From assembly GCA_035506135.1 (NCBI GenBank), contig DATJPY010000048.1:1-64000 (forward strand): a stretch of 64,000 nt of DNA. The letters are read 5' to 3'. Origin of the DNA: DATJPY01 sp035506135. Its GTDB lineage: Bacteria; Myxococcota_A; UBA9160; PR03. The notes beneath the pieces were generated by a model. That model did no database searches, was not told the origin of the DNA, and worked only from the letters and a program-made list of their open reading frames with translations. The translations under genes were made by a program, and so were the position numbers. Shown one piece after another: positions 58,943-64,000 of this stretch (its first letter is position 1; each line of letters starts with the position of its first letter).

Positions 58943-60139
58943 TCAATCCCGGCAGAGGATGTTGACGCAGCAAACGCTGCCGCCGCCCACCAGGTGGGCG
59001 AGCCCGACCCGCGCGCCGGGGACCTGGCGGCGGCCGGCCTCGCCGCGGAGCTGCAGCGCGAGCTCGTGGATCTGCGCGAGCCCGGTCGGACCGGCGGGAT
59101 GGCCGCGCGCGATGAGGCCGCCGTCGGTATTCATGGGGATGCGGCCACCGAGCTCGCCGGCGCCCTCCTCCACCCACTTCTCCGCCTCCGTGCAGAAGCC
59201 GAGCAGCTCGTAGTACTCGAGCTCCTCGTTGGCGAAGGCGTCGTGGCAGAGCGCTACGTGTACGTCCTCGGGGCCGAGGCCGGCCTGCTCGTACGCCTCG
59301 AGCGCGGTGTCGCGCGTCATGCTCGAGGGGCCGACCACGGGGCCGACGAAGGTGTGCCCCCGCGTGTAGCGCTCGCTCTGCAGCGCCGAGGAGCGGGCCG
59401 CGACGATCGGGCGCCCGGGCTGGCGGCGACGCGCCAGGTCCTTGCGCGCGACGATCGCGCAGGCGGCGCCGTCCGAGACCGGGCACGCCATCATCGCGGT
59501 GAGCGGCTCCGAGACCATCGGCGAGGCCAGCACCTCTTCGACCGTGACGCGGTGGTCGGGCTGCCGGTGCGAGAACGGGTTCAGCGCGCCGTGGTTCCAG
59601 CTCTTGGCGGCGATGCGCGCGAAGTGCTCGGGCCGGGTGCCGCGCTCGTGCATGCGGCGCGTCGCCCAGAGCGCGAAGTAGCTGGCGGGCAGGATCACCG
59701 AGTCGATCTGGTCGCGTCCGACCCCGCGCGAGGGCGCGCGCCGGGGCGCGGCCTTCGGGTCGCGCGCCCCCGCGTCGGGCCTCGGCGCTCCCATCATCGC
59801 CGTCATCTTGTCGAAGCCGAGCGCCATTGCGACATCGCAGCGCCCCGCGCTCACGGCCGCCGCGGCCTCGCGGAAGGCGACGAGACCGGTGGCCGAGGCG
59901 TTCTCGACGTGTGTCACGGGAAGCCCCGTGAGCCCGAACTCCTTCATGATCTTCACGCCCGTCATGGGCGTGCCCGCCACGTAGCCGACGAAGGCCTCGC
60001 CGACGTCGCGGAACGACAGGCCGGCGTCGGCGAGCGCGGCGAGGCCCGCCTCGCGCGCGAGGTCGGCGAGCGGCTGCGCGCCGAGCGAGCCGAAGCGCAC
60101 CATCCCGACGCCGAGCACGGCGACGTCGTGGAGCTTCAC
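58943..60139 (-). CDS. Thiolase-like protein (SCPx/lipid-transfer type) lacking the nucleophilic Cys
   Basis: A 398-residue thiolase-superfamily protein. The usual nucleophile string NxACATG or NNNCSTG is VENASATGLVAF here, with Ser82 where Cys is expected. The later conserved parts are kept: CHDAFANEELEYYELLGFC and NTDGGLIARGHPAGPTG (His). A Cys-less thiolase-like fold that overlaps a DUF35 gene recalls Ltp2, the retro-aldolase of sterol side-chain degradation, which also lacks the Cys and works in complex with a DUF35 protein. Start GTG 60139 overlaps the DUF35 stop (GTGA). A simple thiolase reaction is therefore unlikely. Confidence 0.85.
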   Translation of the reverse strand: MKLHDVAVLGVGMVRFGSLGAQPLADLAREAGLAALADAGLSFRDVGEAFVGYVAGTPMTGVKIMKEFGLTGLPVTHVENASATGLVAFREAAAAVSAGRCDVAMALGFDKMTAMMGAPRPDAGARDPKAAPRRAPSRGVGRDQIDSVILPASYFALWATRRMHERGTRPEHFARIAAKSWNHGALNPFSHRQPDHRVTVEEVLASPMVSEPLTAMMACPVSDGAACAIVARKDLARRRQPGRPIVAARSSALQSERYTRGHTFVGPVVGPSSMTRDTALEAYEQAGLGPEDVHVALCHDAFANEELEYYELLGFCTEAEKWVEEGAGELGGRIPMNTDGGLIARGHPAGPTGLAQIHELALQLRGEAGRRQVPGARVGLAHLVGGGSVCCVNILCRD

Positions 60140-60627
60140 GCTGCGCCCGCGTCCGATGGACTTCGCTCGCCTTCGGCTCGCTGCGCGCGCTCCTCGGAGG
60201 CTTGCGGCTTGAACCGGAAGATCACGACCTCGGCGCCTTCCGCCGTCTCCCCGAGCACCTCGAGATCGAGCACCATCGGCATGCCGATCGAGAAGGCCTC
60301 GCGCGGGCCCGCCAGCACCGCCTGCACGCGCGGCCCTTCCGGCAGGTCGATCTGCCCGACGCCGTAGCCGCCGGCGTCGGCGCGCTTGGAGCCGAACAGC
60401 GGGAGGTGCGTCCAGGTCCAGGTATAGAGCGTGCCGCGCGGCCCGAGCTGCACGTCGTCGGTGCCGATGGCGAGACACTTCGCGCAGACGGCGCGCCGCG
60501 GGAAGAAGACCTCTCCGCAGCTTCGGCAGCGCGAGCCGAGCAGCCGCGGCGGCTCGGCCGGTGCCTCGGGAATGGTGAAGAAGCCGGGCTCGATCGGGAC
60601 CCGCGGTCTCGGGGCGAGGGGGCTCAC
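60136..60627 (-). CDS. DUF35 OB-fold protein with zinc ribbon
   Basis: A 163-residue acyl-CoA-associated OB-fold protein. Zinc ribbon: CRSCGEVFFPRRAVCAKC near residues 34-51 (CxxC-x10-CxxC). The OB-fold region includes GTLYTWTWTHLPL and GGYGVGQIDLPEG. DUF35 proteins bind thiolase-like partners and channel acyl-CoA substrates (as in ChsH1/ChsH2 and Ltp2). The C-terminal residues QASEERAQRAEGERSPSDAG are encoded by the dispersed repeat and are not part of the fold. GTG start at 60627. The 4-base overlap with the thiolase-like gene supports a complex of the two products. Confidence 0.88.
   Translation of the reverse strand: MSPLAPRPRVPIEPGFFTIPEAPAEPPRLLGSRCRSCGEVFFPRRAVCAKCLAIGTDDVQLGPRGTLYTWTWTHLPLFGSKRADAGGYGVGQIDLPEGPRVQAVLAGPREAFSIGMPMVLDLEVLGETAEGAEVVIFRFKPQASEERAQRAEGERSPSDAGAA
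60159..60211 (-). repeat. Dispersed repeat copy C, inside the 3' end of the DUF35 gene
   Basis: Read on the minus strand: CAAGC near 60211, then GCGCGCAGCGAGCCGAAGGC and GAGCGAAGTC at 60188-60159. This is the core of the repeat seen at 43834 and 46144, with GAAGTCCATC in place of GAAGTCAATC. It encodes the charged C-terminal tail of the DUF35 protein. Confidence 0.75.
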
Positions 60628-60658
60628 GCGGGCGTTCTACTGGCGAATTGACGGGGCG

Positions 60659-61069
60659 TCAAGTTGAGCGGGATGGGCGCAGCGCCGCGGGATCGCCGGC
60701 GCTCCGGCGAAGCAGGCCGAAGGCGATCGCGGCCGACGACGCCTCGAGCCCGAGCGCGAACGCCGTGTACGACGAGAACCCGCCGTCGATCGCGAGGCCG
60801 AGCACACGCGCCGAGGCGAGCCCTGCGGTCAGGGTCCCGACCGCGACGAGCGCCGGGCGCACCAGGCCGGCACGCAGGAGCGCGAGCCCGGCGAGCACGC
60901 CGAGGGCCGCCTCGAGGCCGCCGTACATGGCGCGGATCTCGGTGCTGCCGGTGGCAGTGTGATAGGCCACACCCGCGGCATCGGACAGCGACTCCGGGCG
61001 GAACAGGCAGTAGAGCCCGTAGGGCAGCCAGACCAGCACGGTGAACGCGAGGAAGATGCGGGTCGCCAT
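60659..61069 (-). CDS. DUF4345-like small membrane protein
   Basis: A 136-residue membrane protein with four hydrophobic helices. MATRIFLAFTVLVWLPYGLY, SDAAGVAYHTATGSTEIRAMYGGLE and FALGLEASSAAIAFGLL follow the DUF4345 layout (helix 1, a loop with a conserved Tyr/Gly-rich EIRAMYGG, then helices 2-4). Function unknown. ATG 61069 follows GAGGTGACC. It lies 2 bases after the stop of the GNAT gene, so they are coupled. Length matches the family. Confidence 0.75.
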   Translation of the reverse strand: MATRIFLAFTVLVWLPYGLYCLFRPESLSDAAGVAYHTATGSTEIRAMYGGLEAALGVLAGLALLRAGLVRPALVAVGTLTAGLASARVLGLAIDGGFSSYTAFALGLEASSAAIAFGLLRRSAGDPAALRPSRST

Positions 61070-61071
61070 GG

Positions 61072-61698
61072 TCACCTCGGCTCGGCGGGGCCTCCCGTCG
61101 CGGCGGCGAGCTTCGACTCGAGCCCGCGCTTGACCGAGGGCCACTCGGATTCGATCACGCTGAAGTAGACGCTATCGCGCAGGCGTCCGCCAGGGCACAC
61201 CATGTGGCTGCGGAGCGTGCCCTCCTCGACCGCGCCGATCCGGAGCAGCGCCGCGCGCGAGCGCTCGTTCAGCGCGTCGGTCTTGAATTCGACGCGCGTG
61301 CAGCCGAGCTCCTCGAAGCAATGGCGGAGCTGCAGGTACTTCGCCTCGGTGTTGCACGCCGTGCGCTGCCAGGGCACGCCGAGCCAGGTGGCGCCGATCT
61401 CGAGCCGGCGGTTGGCGCGGTCGATGGCCAGGAAGCTCGTGGAGCCGACCACGTCGCCGGTCGCCGCGAGGATCGTGACGAAGGGCACGGCGGCGCCGGC
61501 GCGCTGCCCGGCGAGCGCCATCTCGACGTAGCGCGCCATCTCCTCGCGCGTCTCGACGGCGAACGGGAACCAGCGGAAGATGCCGTGCCCGACGCCGATC
61601 TCGACCAGGCGCTCGAGGTGCGCCTCGCGCATCGGCTCGAGCCGGACGAAGCGGCCCGAGAGCGTCACCGGTCGCGGATCGATGGCCGGCCTCGTCAT
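61072..61698 (-). CDS. GNAT-family N-acetyltransferase (RimJ/RimL-like)
   Basis: A 208-residue GNAT protein. LSGRFVRLEPMREAHLERLVEI is the N-terminal region of RimJ-like enzymes. Motif A around GATWLGVPWQRTACNTEAKYLQLRHC contains the strand and acetyl-CoA loop, with QRTACN replacing the usual Q/R-x-x-G-x-G/A. LNERSRAALLRIGAVEEG is motif B. It acetylates an amine, either an N-terminus or a small molecule. The substitution in the CoA loop is common in this sub-family. It is 12 bases downstream of the ICMT-family gene and 2 bases upstream of the DUF4345 gene. Confidence 0.82.
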   Translation of the reverse strand: MTRPAIDPRPVTLSGRFVRLEPMREAHLERLVEIGVGHGIFRWFPFAVETREEMARYVEMALAGQRAGAAVPFVTILAATGDVVGSTSFLAIDRANRRLEIGATWLGVPWQRTACNTEAKYLQLRHCFEELGCTRVEFKTDALNERSRAALLRIGAVEEGTLRSHMVCPGGRLRDSVYFSVIESEWPSVKRGLESKLAAATGGPAEPR

Positions 61699-61710
61699 CG
61701 CGTTCCCGGT

Positions 61711-62373
61711 CTACCAGATCCCGGGGAGGAGTCGCCAGCGCACGCGCGCGGCGTACTCGCGATAGCCGTCGAGCTCCTCGGCGAGCGTCCGCTCCTCCCA
61801 GAGCAGCCGCAGCACGAGCAGCCCGACGCCGATGGGCAGCGGGAGCAGTCCCCAGAGCGAGCCGAGCGAGAGGGGAGCGGCCACGAGGGCGAGCGCGCCG
61901 CCCGCATAGCCGGGGTGCCGGATCCACGCGTAGGGACCGCTCGACACGACTCGGTGTCCGCGCTCCGACTGGACCCGCACGAAGGCCGCGAAGAATCGGT
62001 TGCTGTGGGCTGCCCAGAGCCCCACCCCCTGTCCCAGCAGGTAGACGCCGAGGGCGGCCCGCTCGAGCGCGGCCGGGAAGCGCGGCGACCAGCCGAAGCG
62101 CGCATCGAGGCCTGCCAGCACGAGCGGCGCGGGCAGCGAGAAGAGGAGCATCAGGGCCGACACCCAGCGGTCCCAGCGCCGGGTCGGGCCGCCCGGCTTC
62201 GCCCGCTCGCGGATCAGCTCGGGGTCCATCACCACGAAGCCGACCACCGCGAGCGCCGCGTTCGCTGCGACGAAATGCCACGCCGCGGGCCAGTCGAGGC
62301 GGCCGGCGGTGCCGAAGAGCACCGACACCAGGAACACCAGCCAGAGGCCGGTCTCGACGACGGCGTTCAGCAT
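61711..62373 (-). CDS. Isoprenylcysteine carboxyl methyltransferase-family membrane protein
   Basis: A 220-residue membrane protein with about five helices. The ICMT/phospholipid-methyltransferase signature is SSGPYAWIRHPGYAGGALAL followed after a helix by LLWEERTLAEELDGYREYAARVRWRLLPGIW. The RHPGY and the late EE/Y pattern form the SAM site. It may methylate a small hydrophobic thiol, amine or phenol at the membrane. ATG 62373 is preferred to ATG 62445 because the extra N-terminal residues are Arg/Pro-rich and atypical, although the RBS is weak for both. It belongs to a three-gene co-directional unit with the GNAT and DUF4345 genes. Confidence 0.8.
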   Translation of the reverse strand: MLNAVVETGLWLVFLVSVLFGTAGRLDWPAAWHFVAANAALAVVGFVVMDPELIRERAKPGGPTRRWDRWVSALMLLFSLPAPLVLAGLDARFGWSPRFPAALERAALGVYLLGQGVGLWAAHSNRFFAAFVRVQSERGHRVVSSGPYAWIRHPGYAGGALALVAAPLSLGSLWGLLPLPIGVGLLVLRLLWEERTLAEELDGYREYAARVRWRLLPGIW

Positions 62374-62561
62374 GTTGCGCGCAGATCGGCGCGGAGGGCC
62401 GCGCGGCAGGACCCGAAACGCCGCGACACCGGCCCGCGCCGACACCGGCTCTGCTGCACCGGCTTCCGCTCCAGGTGGCGTTATATCGGCTTCACGCCCG
62501 GCGGTCCAGGTCAGAGCGGCACCGGCGCGTGGTATAAGATGGCCGGCATCGGAGGTCGAGG

Positions 62562-63446
62562 ATGCGGGTCGGAGTCGGCGCCTGGATCGCGGGCGCGGCG
62601 TTGGGTGCGGCCGGGATCGGGCTCTACCTGTCGGGCGGAAGCCCGAGCGCCGCGCTGTCGGCGCTGGGGCTCGGCGACGGCGCCGTGCGGGCCGACACGC
62701 GGCCGGCGGGCCTGCCGCCCCCGGTCGGCGCCGCGCCGGACCGCGTCTCGGCGCTCGGGCGGCTCGAGCCCGAGGACGGCGTCATCCGCGTCGCCGGCCC
62801 CTCGCAGCCCTCCGTGGTCATCGCCAAGCTCTACGTGGACGACGGCGATCGCGTGAAGACGGGGCAGCTCCTCGCGACGCTCGACACCGCCGCCATGCTC
62901 GAGGCCTCGGTCCACCGCCTCGAGGCCGAGCTCGCCAACGCGCGGCGTGAGCTGACCCGACAGGCCACGCTCAATCGCAGCCAGGTGCTCTCGGATTCGC
63001 AGCGCGAGTCCTGGGAGCTCAAGGTGCGCGTGGCGGAGGCGGAGCTCGCGCGGGCGCGCGCCGAGCTGGAGCTCGCGCACGTGCGCTCCCCGCTCGACGG
63101 CCAGGTGCTGAAGGTCCACGCGCGCGAGGGCGAGCGGGTCGGGTCGGAGGGCATCGTCGAGCTCGGCAGGACCGACCACATGTTCGCCGTCGCGGAGGTG
63201 TACGAGGAAGACGTGCGCCGCGTTCGCGTCGGTCAACACGCTGTGGTGACGAGCCCGGCGCTCGAGGCGCCGCTCGAAGGGAAGGTGGACTGGGTCAACC
63301 TGCGGGTCGCCAAGCAGGACGCCATCGGCAACGATCCGGCCGCGCGCAAGGACGCCCGCGTGGTGGAGGTCAAGATCCGCCTCGCGGACAGCGCCCCCGC
63401 CGCCGGGCTCACCAACCTCCAGGTCGAGGTGGCCATCGGGCCCTGA
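62562..63446 (+). CDS. DevB/HlyD-type periplasmic adaptor (membrane fusion protein)
   Basis: A 294-residue membrane fusion protein for a DevBCA-type ABC exporter. One N-terminal helix (about 7-28) anchors it. The lipoyl-like half motif VSALGRLEPEDGVIRVAGP and its partner VRSPLDGQVLKVHAREGERV flank a coiled-coil hairpin (residues about 110-175). The beta-barrel domain follows (DHMFAVAEVYEEDVRRVRVGQ). GGAGG precedes ATG 62562. A permease gene starts 18 bases after its stop. Such systems export glycolipids or lipoproteins through a TolC-like channel, which is not present in the window. Confidence 0.85.
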   Translation: MRVGVGAWIAGAALGAAGIGLYLSGGSPSAALSALGLGDGAVRADTRPAGLPPPVGAAPDRVSALGRLEPEDGVIRVAGPSQPSVVIAKLYVDDGDRVKTGQLLATLDTAAMLEASVHRLEAELANARRELTRQATLNRSQVLSDSQRESWELKVRVAEAELARARAELELAHVRSPLDGQVLKVHAREGERVGSEGIVELGRTDHMFAVAEVYEEDVRRVRVGQHAVVTSPALEAPLEGKVDWVNLRVAKQDAIGNDPAARKDARVVEVKIRLADSAPAAGLTNLQVEVAIGP

Positions 63447-63464
63447 CGGGAGGGCGCGCCCGCG

Positions 63465-64000
63465 ATGTCGATGCCGCTCGGCTGGCTGCAGCTCAAGCAC
63501 CGCAAGCTCCGACTCGTCGTGGCGCTGGCCGGGATCGCATTCGCGGTCGTGCTGATCCTGATGCAGCTCGGCTTCCAGGCCTCGCTGTTCGGCAGCTCCG
63601 TCCGCTACCACCGGCAGCTCCGCTACGACATCGCGCTGGTCGGCAAGGACACGTCGTTCCTGGTGCAGCCCACCCCCTTCTCGAGCCGCCGGCTCTACCA
63701 GGCGCTCGGCGTGGACGGCGTCGCGTCGGTGGCGCCGGTGTACGTGGGGCCCGCGGTGTGGAAGAACCCCTGGACCCACGAGTCGCGCCAGATCTTCACG
63801 ATCGGGGTGGATCCCGCCGACGACGCGCTGGAGGCCCCGGGCGTGCGCGAGAACGTCGAGGTGCTGCGACGCCGCGACGCCGTGCTCTTCGACGCGGCGT
63901 CGCGTCCCGAGTTCGGCCCGGTCGCCGAGCACGTGCGGCGCGGCGAGCACCTCGCGGTCGAGGTGAACGGCCGCCAGATCGAGATCGGCGGGCTCTTCGA
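63465..64000 (+). CDS. DevC-like ABC transporter permease (partial, runs off right edge)
   Basis: The first 178 residues of a MacB/DevC-type permease. It starts MSMPLGWLQLKHRKLRLVVA, then FAVVLILMQLGFQASLFGSS, the first transmembrane helix. A periplasmic domain with ALVGKDTSFLVQPTPFSSRR follows. The N-terminal pattern (xPLxWLQLxxxKxRLxVALAGIAFA) is characteristic of DevC. The remaining helices lie beyond 64000. The 18-base gap to the adaptor gene shows an operon. An ATPase (DevA) gene is expected downstream. Substrate is not visible from this part. Confidence 0.85.
   Translation, partial: MSMPLGWLQLKHRKLRLVVALAGIAFAVVLILMQLGFQASLFGSSVRYHRQLRYDIALVGKDTSFLVQPTPFSSRRLYQALGVDGVASVAPVYVGPAVWKNPWTHESRQIFTIGVDPADDALEAPGVRENVEVLRRRDAVLFDAASRPEFGPVAEHVRRGEHLAVEVNGRQIEIGGLF

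Overview
This 64 kb window comes from a chromosome of very high GC content (roughly 70 % by eye), with dense, mostly short operons and frequent GTG and TTG starts. The gene content is that of a free-living, aerobic, lipid- and xenobiotic-degrading bacterium of 'deltaproteobacterial' grade (Myxococcota, Desulfobacterota or Binatota-like): four cytochrome P450s, an F420-type luciferase-like oxidoreductase, a TIGR00027-type methyltransferase, crotonase- and thiolase-family enzymes, PEP-CTERM-like secreted proteins, a lipase maturation factor homologue and an oxoamine synthase/acetyltransferase fusion. The lineage is inferred from content only. I saw no rRNA, tRNA, CRISPR array, insertion sequence, integrase or phage gene.

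Layout. 0.2-4.4 kb: K+ channel with RCK domain, a crotonase paralogue that lacks both catalytic glutamates, a secreted ClpP/SppA-like protein and an MFS transporter. 4.5-9.0 kb: a run of co-directional genes for two putative PEP-CTERM proteins, a DUF3108 protein, a methyltransferase and a V4R-like protein. 9.0-11.1 kb: the remnant of an alpha/beta hydrolase, a palindrome-rich spacer and a secreted SGNH esterase lipoprotein carrying seven Notch-type EGF repeats. 11.2-20.8 kb: P450, PEBP protein, LLM oxidoreductase, the BioF-like/acyltransferase fusion with its sensor partner, SppA and a second P450. 21-31.5 kb: housekeeping and envelope genes (DUF1345, lipase maturation factor, pyruvate kinase, LprI-like, CopC/CopD, nitronate monooxygenase-like, M23 peptidase, RRM protein, pyrE). 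31.5-36 kb: a divergent ARPP-1/XRE pair around a perfect 17-bp palindrome, a small Gly/His/Trp-rich secreted protein and a subtilase with Ca-binding repeats. 36-49 kb: a PhyH-type dioxygenase divergent from an M28-peptidase giant plus a beta-lactamase-fold hydrolase, a third P450, a lipoate ligase-like protein, and a methyltransferase/flavoprotein pair. 49-54 kb: carboxylesterase, zwf, pgl and a quinone-reductase-like gene. 54-60.6 kb: a probable catabolic cluster (SRPBCC, P450, ABM monooxygenase, acyl-CoA synthetase, amidohydrolase, thiolase-like protein without the nucleophilic Cys, overlapping DUF35 partner). 60.6-64 kb: small membrane and acyltransferase genes and the start of a DevB/DevC-type exporter.

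Metabolic reading. The P450s, KstD-like flavoprotein, crotonase, acyl-CoA synthetase, thiolase-like/DUF35 pair and LLM enzyme together suggest oxidation of hydrophobic substrates (sterol-, terpenoid- or aromatic-like) to CoA thioesters, with zwf/pgl supplying NADPH. The substrate cannot be told from sequence, and no ferredoxin or ferredoxin reductase lies next to any P450.

Most noteworthy: (i) the SGNH-EGF lipoprotein, whose repeats carry the cysteine-spaced consensus sites used for O-glucose, O-fucose and Asn/Asp hydroxylation in animal Notch-type EGF domains; (ii) a dispersed short repeat family found at five loci in both orientations, twice inside coding sequence; (iii) the Cys-less thiolase-like protein overlapping a DUF35 gene, reminiscent of Ltp2-type retro-aldolases; (iv) the ARPP-1/XRE divergon with its palindrome; (v) two kinds of C-terminal sorting signal with no sortase in the window.
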